Below, one piece after another: positions 1 through 5,793 of a DNA stretch of 18,701 nt. The notes under the pieces were generated by a model. It had not been told where the DNA came from. It worked only from the letters and a program-made list of their open reading frames with translations, and made no database searches. The stretch is from positions 1-18,701 of the forward strand of contig DIWN01000056.1 in the NCBI GenBank assembly GCA_002423495.1. The letters run 5' to 3'. The DNA is from Anaerolineaceae bacterium UBA6105 (lineage in GTDB: Bacteria > Chloroflexota > Anaerolineae > Anaerolineales > Anaerolineaceae). How positions within the stretch are numbered: the stretch's first letter is position 1; each line of letters opens with the position of its first letter. The translations under genes were made by a program, and so were the position numbers.

Positions 1-92
1 AGGTCCCAGGCGACGTCCAGAACGGTTTCGACTTCCTCTTTTGAGAAGTCCAGATCACCAATCAGGTCACGACCATGTAAAAAAGTTTGCAT
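1..92 (-). CDS. Aspartate/ornithine carbamoyltransferase-family protein, N-terminal fragment
   Basis: Only the first 30 codons lie in the window; the gene runs off the left edge. The readable start is MQTFLHGRDLIGDLDF followed by SKEEVETVLDVAWD. This resembles the N-terminus of ornithine/aspartate carbamoyltransferases, where an FLxGRDL-type opening precedes a helix of the form (S/T)xEE(I/V)xxxLDVA. These enzymes move a carbamoyl group from carbamoyl phosphate to an amino acceptor. The start ATG (90-92) is preceded by AAGGAGAG at a normal distance, and a sigma-70-like promoter lies just upstream, so the start is well supported. The nearby YgeY-like M20 hydrolase on the same strand fits a link to the knotted carbamoyltransferase YgeW, which is often found near YgeY. 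The catalytic STRT region is outside the window, so subfamily and acceptor cannot be fixed. Confidence 0.6.
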   Translation of the reverse strand, partial: MQTFLHGRDLIGDLDFSKEEVETVLDVAWD

Positions 93-121
93 TATTACTC
101 TCCTTGAGAATTCTTTTCTTG

Positions 122-150
122 ATTATACTCAGCAAGCCTTGCTTTGACCA
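122..150 (-). promoter_or_regulatory. Sigma-70-like promoter of the carbamoyltransferase gene
   Basis: On the minus strand TGGTCA (145-150) and a perfect TATAAT (122-127) are separated by 17 bases. Transcription would start near 115, giving a leader of about 23 bases that contains the AAGGAGAG ribosome binding site. Confidence 0.6.
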
Positions 151-228
151 TAAGAAATTGAATACTGAAAGTTTATTTTTTGGGTTTAAAGAGCAGCTTC
201 CCTGTCCCTCACACAAATCGTGAGGAGT

Positions 229-289
229 ATGCCAAACTCTAAAACAAAATCATGCCAAACTCTAAAACAAAAAATGCCAAACTCTAAAA
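229..289. repeat. Three near-identical 22-23-bp direct repeats
   Basis: The core ATGCCAAACTCTAAAA occurs at 229, 252 and 274, the first two copies extended by CAAAA. Spacing is 23 and 22 bases, about two helical turns, so all copies face the same side of the helix. A 6-bp hairpin (CCTCAC 207-212 / GTGAGG 220-225) lies just before the first copy. No coding frame explains the repeats. Arrays like this can be transposase-binding sites at the end of an IS21-type element, or operator or iteron-like binding sites. No transposase is present in the window, so the identity is open. Confidence 0.75.
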
Positions 290-366
290 TGGATGTATGA
301 CCTACGACTATTACAATCTAAAGCCAGATCGCCATACCCTTTTACGAGAATGGAATTTTTCGTAGG

Positions 367-421
367 GCGACATTGAGGGCACCAAGAACGATGTCGCAAA
401 GGAAGGGATTGTGCCCTCAAT
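367..421. other. Two overlapping inverted repeats, pseudoknot-capable
   Basis: ATTGAGGGCAC (372-382) is exactly complementary to GTGCCCTCAAT (411-421). GCGACAT (367-373) is exactly complementary to ATGTCGC (391-397). The arms interleave, so an RNA could form two mutually exclusive hairpins or, with a slightly shortened first stem (367-371 with 393-397), an H-type pseudoknot. There is no U-tract after it, so it is not an obvious terminator. Function unknown. Confidence 0.5.
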
Positions 422-496
422 CCGCCGATAACAGAGTTCTGACTGGCAAGGCTTAATTATTGCAAAAGAATATGGCGTGATGGAGGAATATGTAAA

Positions 497-554
497 GCCG
501 GATTGACTAGCGCAATCCGGCCTACGAAAAACAAAACGGATGAATCAAAGATCC
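497..554. repeat. REP-like repeat unit, copy 1
   Basis: The perfect hairpin GCCGGATTG (497-505) / CAATCCGGC (513-521) has a 7-base loop. It is followed by CCTACGAAAAACAAAACGGATG, ending at 542, and then by a weak GGAT/ATCC pairing (539-542 with 551-554). The hairpin is 25 bases long, the same as in copies 2 and 3, but the stem sequence differs (GGATTG instead of GGGTTG). Compensating changes on both arms suggest that the fold, not the sequence, is kept. Confidence 0.65.
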
Positions 555-569
555 TTTGTACAGATCGGA

Positions 570-584
570 CTTGGTCCCTCCGCC
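570..584. repeat. Short diverged repeat block, copy 1
   Basis: CTTGGTCCCTCCGCC matches the block at 873-887 (CTTGCTCCCTCCACC) at 13 of 15 positions, and similarity extends on both sides (GTAC upstream, TTCC downstream). It shows that the array between 497 and 932 was built by duplication of more than the hairpins alone. Confidence 0.5.
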
Positions 585-594
585 AATTCCTGAT

Positions 595-619
595 CGTGCC
601 GGTCTCCTGACCGAGCACG
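595..619. repeat. Imperfect hairpin between REP-like units
   Basis: CGTGC/GCACG and CGGTC/GACCG pair around a TCCT loop, with one bulged base. It stands alone between repeat copies 1 and 2 and has no U-tract. Confidence 0.4.
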
Positions 620-622
620 GAC

Positions 623-706
623 TTTGACCGCCAGGTCTCCAAGAAAGCCGGGTTTAGAAGAACAACCCGGCCTACGAAAAACAGCGGATGGATACAAGGC
701 CCATCC
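623..706. repeat. REP-like repeat unit, copy 2
   Basis: The unit starts with TTTGACCGCCAGGTCTCCAA and runs into hairpin GCCGGGTT (647-654) / AACCCGGC (664-671). It continues with CCTACGAAAAACAGCGGATGG and a second stem, GGATGG (686-691) / CCATCC (701-706). Most of it recurs 135 bases downstream as copy 3. Read on the minus strand, the second stem is followed by GCTGTTTTTC, so it resembles a degenerate intrinsic terminator. Confidence 0.7.
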
Positions 707-728
707 CTACTTTGGGGCTCTCTTTGTT

Positions 729-754
729 CTTTCATGGTCTGCAGACCATGAAAG
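729..754. repeat. 26-bp perfect palindrome
   Basis: The bases from CTTTCATGGTCTG through CAGACCATGAAAG form a perfect palindrome with no central spacer, centred on CTGCAG. It sits between repeat copies 2 and 3. A stem with no loop favours a dimeric-protein binding site or a recombination joint over an RNA hairpin. Confidence 0.7.
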
Positions 755-757
755 GCA

Positions 758-850
758 TTTGACCGCCAGGTCTCCAAGAAAGCCGGGTTGAGAAGAACAA
801 CCCGGCCTACAAAAAAAACAAAACGGATGGACACGAGGCTTATCCCTACG
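758..850. repeat. REP-like repeat unit, copy 3
   Basis: It repeats copy 2 at a 135-base offset: TTTGACCGCCAGGTCTCCAA, then hairpin GCCGGGTTG (782-790) / CAACCCGGC (798-806), then CCTAC, an A-rich stretch and AACGGATGG (822-830). GGATGG (825-830) can pair with TTATCC (840-845) if G-U pairs are allowed. Both copies end in ATCCCTAC. Confidence 0.7.
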
Positions 851-872
851 AGGTTCTTTAGTACGGTGGGGG

Positions 873-887
873 CTTGCTCCCTCCACC
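873..887. repeat. Short diverged repeat block, copy 2
   Basis: CTTGCTCCCTCCACC is the partner of the block at 570-584. It lies inside a small hairpin, CGGTGG (864-869) / CCACCG (883-888). Confidence 0.5.
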
Positions 888-899
888 GAGGTTCCGAAA

Positions 900-932
900 A
901 ATAAAAAACGGATGGGTTTTGGACCATCCGTT
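900..932 (-). terminator. Intrinsic terminator of the M20 hydrolase gene
   Basis: On the minus strand the 9-bp stem AACGGATGG/CCATCCGTT (924-932 with 907-915) encloses an 8-base loop and is followed by TTTTATTTTT. It begins 23 bases after the stop codon of the hydrolase. The same AACGGATGG core appears after each REP-like hairpin upstream of it in window coordinates. Confidence 0.85.
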
Positions 933-955
933 CAAGGGATTTTCCTAAAAAATGC

Positions 956-2161
956 TTACTTGATCAAGCTTGCGACCAAAGCATAAAACTCAGCCGCCTT
1001 GACGACATCATCCAAAATCACGCTGTCGTTAACCGTATGCGCGGTCACTTCATCGCCAGGGCCAAAGCCAATCGAGGGAATACCGGCTTTACCTGCCCAA
1101 TAAATCCCGTTTGTGCTGAATGCCCATTTGCCAGCAGGGGCATCTTCCAGCCCGATCAGGCGGCGGGATTCGAGCCCAGCCTGCACCAACGTGTGATCTT
1201 CCGGGATCGCCCAGGCGGGGAAGTATTTATCCACCGGGAAAACGAAACCAGTATAGGAAGGCACATCGTAAAACAAAGCTTCCACCTTCACCCGGTCCTT
1301 GCTCTCTTCCGGGATCAGCGCTTCCACCTGGGCAATTGCCGCTTCCTTCGTCTCTCCAAAAGTCATCCGCCGGTCGATGTAAATCACAGCCTCATCAGGC
1401 ACCGCGTTGATGCTGGGGGTTTTAACGACCATGTCCGAGACTGTAATTTTGCCATGCCCCAGGAAGGGGTCATCCCCAAGCTCGGGTTCCAGGTCGCGGA
1501 TGCCCGCGATGACTGGCAGCAGCAGGTAGATGGCGTTGATGCCAACGTGATTGCTGGCGGCATGTGCCGAAACGCCCTTGGCAGTCACTTTGAGTTCGAT
1601 GCGACCTTTGTGACCGCGATAAACGTTCATCTTGGTCGGTTCGCCGATAACTACGAAATCTGGTCTGATCTTCGGGTCAACTTCCACGAAGGTGTTGGGG
1701 GCAATGCCATCGCACCACTCTTCCATGTTGCCAAAGTACCAGGCAGTCCAACCCTCCAGCAAGCCCAAATCGCGGGCGGCAGCCAGCCCATAGACCATGC
1801 CGGGAGTGGAGTTTTTCTCGTCGCAGGCGCCGCGGGCATAGAGCACGCCATCTTCCACCTTGCCTACAAAAGGATCCCACTGCCATTCATGCGGGTCACC
1901 GATGCCGACGGTGTCGATGTGAGAGTCAAAGACGATCACTTTTTCGCCATTGCCAATGCGCCCCATGATATTGCCCATTTTGTCGAAGCGAACTTCTTCG
2001 AAATGCAGCGCGTTCATTTCCGCCGCGATGCGTTTGCCCACGGCTTCAATGTTGGAGTCCATGCTGGGGATGGCGCAAATCTCGCGCATAAAGCGAATGA
2101 TCTGTTCGCGTTGAGATTGGATCTTTTCCTGCAGTTGTTCAATTATTTCGGGTGAGGGCAT
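956..2161 (-). CDS. YgeY-like M20-family metallohydrolase
   Basis: This 401-residue protein belongs to the M20 (ArgE/DapE/carboxypeptidase G2) zinc amidohydrolases, cytoplasmic enzymes that cut amide bonds of acylated amino acids or small peptides. The metal-site pattern is complete: H81-x-D83 (DSHIDTV), D114 in ARGACDEKNS, E147-E148 in MEEWCDG, E174 in GEPT, and H375 near the end. The GxSAHA stretch (H200) marks the inserted dimerisation domain. VGIGDPHEWQWDPF after the HxD motif and the FGPG block near the C-terminus resemble the YgeY group rather than DapE, so the substrate is probably not succinyl-diaminopimelate. AAAGGAG precedes the ATG. The gene has its own terminator and is on the same strand as the carbamoyltransferase fragment, a pairing seen in ygeW-ygeX-ygeY-type clusters. 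The exact substrate cannot be read from the sequence. Confidence 0.85.
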   Translation of the reverse strand: MPSPEIIEQLQEKIQSQREQIIRFMREICAIPSMDSNIEAVGKRIAAEMNALHFEEVRFDKMGNIMGRIGNGEKVIVFDSHIDTVGIGDPHEWQWDPFVGKVEDGVLYARGACDEKNSTPGMVYGLAAARDLGLLEGWTAWYFGNMEEWCDGIAPNTFVEVDPKIRPDFVVIGEPTKMNVYRGHKGRIELKVTAKGVSAHAASNHVGINAIYLLLPVIAGIRDLEPELGDDPFLGHGKITVSDMVVKTPSINAVPDEAVIYIDRRMTFGETKEAAIAQVEALIPEESKDRVKVEALFYDVPSYTGFVFPVDKYFPAWAIPEDHTLVQAGLESRRLIGLEDAPAGKWAFSTNGIYWAGKAGIPSIGFGPGDEVTAHTVNDSVILDDVVKAAEFYALVASLIK

Positions 2162-2193
2162 GTTTCTCCTTTAATCAAAAATATTTCTTTGAG

Positions 2194-2223
2194 TTAAAAA
2201 ACTGCACGATTACGGTATATAAT
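2194..2223 (+). promoter_or_regulatory. Candidate promoter of the Gfo/Idh/MocA gene
   Basis: A perfect TATAAT lies at 2218-2223, with only a weak -35 (TTAAAA, 2194-2199, 18-base spacer). It would start transcription near 2230, about 34 bases before the ATG. The overlapping TATATA on the other strand may serve the divergent M20 gene. Confidence 0.4.
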
Positions 2224-2263
2224 GTCTCTAAACACGATCGCACAGTTAAAGAATTGAGGTCTT

Positions 2264-3304
2264 ATGGATATCTTATCATCAAAGCCTATCGGGGGCAACA
2301 TTTTTAGGAAACCGGAGTTAAACTGGGGAATTCTTGGAACCGCCAGAATCGCTGCAAGAGCCATTATTCCTGCCCTACAGAGTAATAAAAACACTCCTGT
2401 TATTGCAGTTGCCAGCCGCGATCTGACGCGCGCGCAGGAGTTTGCCGCCCCCTTCGAGATTCCCCGCGTTTACGGCAATTACGAAGATCTGATTTCTGAT
2501 AGTAATGTTCAGGCTGTTTATATCCCCTTACCCAACAGCGAGCACGCCTCCTGGGCGATCAAGGCGATGCAAGCCGGCAAACACGTGTTGGTGGAAAAAC
2601 CTTTTGCCCTCAACGCGAATGAAGCCCAGTTGATGGTCAGCGCCGCCCTTGAAAATTCGGTTGTGCTGATGGAAGGCTTTATGTATCGCTACAGCGAGCG
2701 CTTTGATAAGCTCTATGAGCTTATCCGTTCGGGCACGATTGGCAAAATTCGGCTGCTCCAGTCTGGCTTCAGCTTTACGCTTGGCAACCCGGATGATATC
2801 CGTCTCGCGCCAGATCTCGGCGGCGGAGCCTTGTATGATTTGGGTGCTTACTCCATCAACATCCAGCGTTTGTTGGTGGGACGCGAGCCATCCAGTGTCC
2901 AGGCTATCTGCCAGATGAGTAAATCGGGGGTGGACCTGCAAACCGTTTCCACGCTCGACTTTGGCGACCAGGTGTTTGGGCAGTTCATGGTGTCGTTCAA
3001 TGCTGACGGCTCACACTTTCTGCGTGTAGTTGGCTCAGCCGGCACGCTCCAGATCGAAAAACCCTTCCTGCTTATCGGTGAGGGCACCAGCGCTGTGTTG
3101 AGCGTGAATGGTAAGGAAAGCAAGCGTATCAATTTCCGTGCCGAAAACGACTACAAACACATGTTGGATCACTTCTATAACGTGGCTGTCAGCAAGGATG
3201 TGCCAAAATTCCCACTCTCTGATGCCGTCAACAACATGGTTGTGATCGACGCGTTGTTCCAGTCTGCTGTGGATAACGGCAGCACAGTTTACCTTAAAAA
3301 TTGA
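2264..3304 (+). CDS. Gfo/Idh/MocA-family NAD(P)-dependent oxidoreductase
   Basis: This 346-residue protein is a cytoplasmic dehydrogenase of the glucose-fructose oxidoreductase/inositol dehydrogenase family. The N-terminal Rossmann fold starts at residue 20 with NWGILGTARIA, a variant of the dinucleotide loop. VYIPLPNSEH (86-95) and the family signature EKPFAL (111-116, K112 being the usual catalytic lysine) follow. The C-terminal substrate domain carries GGGALYDLGAYSIN (187-200), as in the dihydrodiol dehydrogenase/glucose-fructose oxidoreductase branch. About 19 residues precede the fold with no Tat or Sec signal and no internal ATG, so the start at 2264 (weak GAGGT upstream) is likely but not certain. 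The DUF1622 gene follows after 18 bases and is probably co-transcribed. The sugar or polyol substrate is unknown. Confidence 0.9.
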   Translation: MDILSSKPIGGNIFRKPELNWGILGTARIAARAIIPALQSNKNTPVIAVASRDLTRAQEFAAPFEIPRVYGNYEDLISDSNVQAVYIPLPNSEHASWAIKAMQAGKHVLVEKPFALNANEAQLMVSAALENSVVLMEGFMYRYSERFDKLYELIRSGTIGKIRLLQSGFSFTLGNPDDIRLAPDLGGGALYDLGAYSINIQRLLVGREPSSVQAICQMSKSGVDLQTVSTLDFGDQVFGQFMVSFNADGSHFLRVVGSAGTLQIEKPFLLIGEGTSAVLSVNGKESKRINFRAENDYKHMLDHFYNVAVSKDVPKFPLSDAVNNMVVIDALFQSAVDNGSTVYLKN

Positions 3305-3322
3305 CAAGGAAAGAAATTAATA

Positions 3323-3865
3323 ATGGATGATATCGACAAACCTGAAGAAAGCAAAACAAATCATTTCCATTCAGGAGTAGGGAAATGGCTACTTCCATTT
3401 ATTTTGATAGTTGCCATCATCCTTTTGCTCTATCTAATACGAACTAATCCAGTTATTGAACCTTCAGTTCAAATTCCTTATGAATTTTTCATGGAAAAAA
3501 TTGTAGGCTTCGCAATCTTAATTTGTGAAGGAGCAGCGACCTTGATCGTAGGTATATCTGCGCTTCAAGTGACGTACAATTTTCTTAGGGGCTTGGTTGA
3601 TTTCAAGTATTCCAGAAAACTGCGATCTTCTGAACGCTTAAGATTGCGCTTGGGTCACCGTCTGAGTCTGGCTTTGGAATTTGCGGTTGCTTCGGATATT
3701 TTGCGTCTGCTAATTTCACCTTCTTCTTCAGACTTGACGTTTCTCATGATTATCATACTTTTGCGCTTCTTAATGAACTTCTTCTTGGAAGATGAATTCG
3801 AAACCATTAAAGCGACAGGAAAGTATCCTGACCTTGACACTTGCGACTCTGATGATGGTTTATGA
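3323..3865 (+). CDS. DUF1622 family membrane protein
   Basis: This 180-residue integral membrane protein has hydrophobic stretches near residues 22-40, 60-82 and 136-155. The cytoplasmic-type segment RSSERLRLRLGHRLSLALEF, followed by VASDILRLLISP and ending in RFLMNFFLEDE, matches the DUF1622 pattern (RLRLGxxLxLALEFxxAxDIL ... LNFFLE). The function of the family is not known. An extra hydrophobic N-terminal helix and a polar tail after EDE make it longer than the shortest members. AAGGAAAG precedes the ATG. The gene is clearly more AT-rich than the oxidoreductase 18 bases upstream, which may reflect separate origins, but the close spacing suggests one transcript ending at the hairpin at 3948-3978. 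Confidence 0.8.
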   Translation: MDDIDKPEESKTNHFHSGVGKWLLPFILIVAIILLLYLIRTNPVIEPSVQIPYEFFMEKIVGFAILICEGAATLIVGISALQVTYNFLRGLVDFKYSRKLRSSERLRLRLGHRLSLALEFAVASDILRLLISPSSSDLTFLMIIILLRFLMNFFLEDEFETIKATGKYPDLDTCDSDDGL

Positions 3866-3947
3866 GCTTTGCAACAATCGATAAGAGCAAATTTCGTTGG
3901 TATTGAAACCACAGAAGGTGTACGAAATTTGACCTGAAAATTGACAA

Positions 3948-3978
3948 AAAAACGGATGCGGTTGCCGCATCCGTTTTT
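3948..3978. terminator. Bidirectional intrinsic terminator between convergent genes
   Basis: A 14-bp perfect stem (3948-3961 with 3965-3978) closes on a TTG loop, with an A-run on one side and a T-run on the other, so it can end transcripts from both strands. It lies between the DUF1622 gene and the convergent LysM gene. Its core AACGGATG is shared with the terminator at 900-932. Confidence 0.9.
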
Positions 3979-3994
3979 GATTCTTGCTTCAGGA

Positions 3995-4744
3995 TTAGGG
4001 TGTGGGTGAGGGTGTCATCGTGCGCGTGGCAGTCGCCGACGGCACTGGTGTGGCAATGTTGACTGGCACTTTGAGCAGTTCACCAATGAACAGTGGTGTC
4101 GTGTCACTCAGAAGTGTCTCGATGCCTTCGGCAGTGCGGTAGCGATTGGTTTCAGCAATAATGCGTTCAACAGTAGAACGGAAGTAAGCTGCAATCGAAT
4201 TAAGCGTGGCGCCAGATTCAACGATGTAGTCGACGACTGTACCCGGTCGGAGATCGGTTGGAACTGGTGTGGAAGTGGGCATGCGCTGCCAGGGGGCAGG
4301 CACTTTGATGATGTCACCAGGTTTGATATAGCAGGTTCCATCATTGAAATTGTTGATCATCAACAACACTTCCAGGTCCGCGCCAAATTTTTCAGCGATC
4401 TGCGCGCAGTAAATATCATCTTCCTGAACCACATAATCAAAAGGTCCATCCAGAGTAGGGGTAGCTGATGGAATTGGTGTCTGGGTGATGGTTGGAGTGA
4501 AAGTGTTAGTATTTGTTGGTGTGACCGGGGTCGGGGTCAGGGTCATGGTAGGGGTGGGGGTGTCGGTCGCGAAGATCTGCAGTCCACCGCCGCCGCCCAG
4601 ATTACCAGTTGCCCACAAAGCCACCATCACCAAGCCGGCGATGATCAGAACCGCAACCAGGACCAGTAGCAATGCTTTGCTGGTATTCTTGCGCGATTTC
4701 TTTCGATAAGAAGAGAGCAAACTCTGAGATTTTTTCTTTGCCAT
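3995..4744 (-). CDS. Membrane-anchored protein with two LysM-like domains
   Basis: The 249-residue protein starts with a very basic cytoplasmic tail (MAKKKSQ to residue 23) and a single transmembrane helix (24-46), so the rest should lie outside the membrane. A Gly run and a Thr/Pro-rich linker (61-98) follow. LysM domain 1 spans about 102-149 (FDYVVQEDDIYCAQIAEKFG ... IKPGDIIKVP). LysM-like domain 2 spans about 171-228 (VDYIVESGATLNSIAAYF ... IGELLKVPV). LysM domains usually bind peptidoglycan or other N-acetylglucosamine polymers. There is no catalytic domain, so an envelope-tethering or scaffold role is inferred. C113 and C138 in domain 1 could form a disulfide. AAGGAAGGA precedes the ATG, and a promoter with a perfect -35 is visible upstream. 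The C-terminal 20 residues are again Thr/Pro-rich. Confidence 0.82.
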   Translation of the reverse strand: MAKKKSQSLLSSYRKKSRKNTSKALLLVLVAVLIIAGLVMVALWATGNLGGGGGLQIFATDTPTPTMTLTPTPVTPTNTNTFTPTITQTPIPSATPTLDGPFDYVVQEDDIYCAQIAEKFGADLEVLLMINNFNDGTCYIKPGDIIKVPAPWQRMPTSTPVPTDLRPGTVVDYIVESGATLNSIAAYFRSTVERIIAETNRYRTAEGIETLLSDTTPLFIGELLKVPVNIATPVPSATATRTMTPSPTP

Positions 4745-4791
4745 GTTTTGTAATTCCTTCCTTTGTTGAGTAACAAAGTTCGATTAATAGC

Positions 4792-4821
4792 ATATTAAAC
4801 GGTGCAACCCGCTTTTGTCAA
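4792..4821 (-). promoter_or_regulatory. Promoter of the LysM gene
   Basis: On the minus strand a perfect TTGACA (4816-4821) is followed after 17-18 bases by TTAATA/TAATAT (4792-4798). The predicted start near 4785 leaves a leader of about 40 bases with the AAGGAAGGA site. Confidence 0.6.
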
Positions 4822-4848
4822 GTATACCATTTCGGGAGAAAACTATTA

Positions 4849-4876
4849 ATGCAGTTGAGACTATGCAGTTGAGACT
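4849..4876. repeat. 14-bp tandem duplication
   Basis: ATGCAGTTGAGACT occurs twice in direct succession (4849-4862 and 4863-4876). It looks like a recent slippage duplication or a two-site binding motif, about 30 bases upstream of the LysM promoter. Confidence 0.8.
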
Positions 4877-5166
4877 ACTGGCGGGAGGTTTAACTAAATG
4901 GTCTGATGATGAAAATTTTTAGTAACAGTTGGCTTTGATATGACTGGATCAGGTGGTGGTTGTTGGACGAGTGATACCACTTGGATGTGACTGGAAATTT
5001 GACGATTAAGATCCTTTCACTGTGACACCAGCCGAGATCTGTTGGGTAAGAAGATTGACGTGAAGGCGGGTGATCAATCACACACCCTATTAATGATTCC
5101 CCATTTGGTCGATTAAAACTTCTACGTTAAGAAGGTGGTATCCAATTTGCGCACTCAGTTATTTAC
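4877..5166. other. Intergenic region without a recognisable gene
   Basis: No convincing reading frame, RNA gene or mobile-element end was found here. It holds a weak hairpin after the ATPase operon (5115-5134) and the small palindrome GTGAT-CA-ATCAC. The short minus-strand frame at 4890-5081 has no ribosome binding site and an atypical composition. Confidence 0.5.
5115..5134 (-). terminator. Weak candidate terminator of the V-ATPase operon
   Basis: On the minus strand CTTCT/AGAAG (5130-5134 with 5119-5123) forms a 5-bp stem with a 6-base loop followed by TTTT. It is the only terminator-like structure after the D gene, but the stem is short, so it may not be real. Confidence 0.3.
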
Positions 5167-5793
5167 TCAAGCCTGATTGGATTGGTGGCTTTTTAGCCAC
5201 TTGAGCGTGAAGATTTCCTCCCTGTCTTGCTCTTCAAGCGTGTTTTCAATAAAGAGGATCGTTTCTTCATACTGAGGAATAAAGACCTTTTCCAAAGCAT
5301 GCACGCGCCGTTGTGTTTTGATCAATTCGCGTGAGAGACGCCAAACCGAAACAGACATCTCAGACAGACGGGGGATAATCTGTAACACCTTACGGAATGC
5401 TTCATTTGATACATCCAAGGCAAGAGAAGTGTCTCCCAGACTATACGAGATAGCTGGCGGTTCCCCGTGGGCTTCCACCTTTGGTATTGGCACTCCCATC
5501 ATGCCGTGGTTGAGAACATTCACTTCAACTGAGTGGGTCACTGCCATCGCAGCCCACTCGATCCTTTCTTGGCCCATGGACAAGCGCGCCAATTTCAGCG
5601 CCTGGTAAGCGTCCTTAAACAAGACTTGGGCTTGCTGGTTTAATGTTTCAGCTTCTGTAGCCACGCGCAGCAGTTCCCCGGTCAGCACCTCCCGTTTTTT
5701 GTCCAGGATGCTGAACCCTTCCCTGGCAAAAGCCAGCTTTGACCGCATCTGGAGAAGATTGCTGCGGGTAGGGGCAATGTTAAGCGGTGCCAT
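5167..5793 (-). CDS. atpD: V/A-type ATPase subunit D (central rotor shaft)
   Basis: This 208-residue subunit forms the coiled-coil central shaft that turns inside the A3B3 head and, with F, links it to the C subunit and membrane ring. The start MAPLNIAPTRSNLLQMRSKL has the family PTR motif followed by a long helix (LAFAREGFSILDKKREVL), and the C-terminal part (about 145-195) is a second long helix, giving the expected antiparallel coiled coil. The frame is open upstream to 5988, but that part lies inside the B gene in another frame and does not resemble the family. The ATG at 5793 overlaps the end of B by 14 bases and gives the normal family length. It is the last gene of the operon. Confidence 0.92.
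   Translation of the reverse strand: MAPLNIAPTRSNLLQMRSKLAFAREGFSILDKKREVLTGELLRVATEAETLNQQAQVLFKDAYQALKLARLSMGQERIEWAAMAVTHSVEVNVLNHGMMGVPIPKVEAHGEPPAISYSLGDTSLALDVSNEAFRKVLQIIPRLSEMSVSVWRLSRELIKTQRRVHALEKVFIPQYEETILFIENTLEEQDREEIFTLKWLKSHQSNQA

Noticed and set aside
41..223. 60-codon plus-strand frame
   Set aside because: It is antisense to the carbamoyltransferase start and its promoter, has no ribosome binding site and no family resemblance.
457..927. 156-codon minus-strand reading frame with repeated FFVGRVVLLNPAFLETW segments
   Set aside because: The protein repeats only mirror the REP-like DNA repeats. The frame runs through several hairpins and a terminator stem, has no ribosome binding site and resembles no family.
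229..932. CRISPR array as an explanation for the repeats
   Set aside because: The repeats at 229-289 have no spacers, and the REP-like units are too long, unequal in spacing and diverged. No cas genes are in the window.
1037..2155. 372-codon plus-strand frame opposite the M20 gene
   Set aside because: It is long, but the minus strand encodes an intact M20 enzyme with all metal ligands, a ribosome binding site and a terminator. The antisense translation has no recognisable domain and is a by-product of the GC-rich codons.
4890..5081. 63-codon minus-strand frame in the intergenic region
   Set aside because: No ribosome binding site, no family resemblance, and composition unlike the neighbouring genes.
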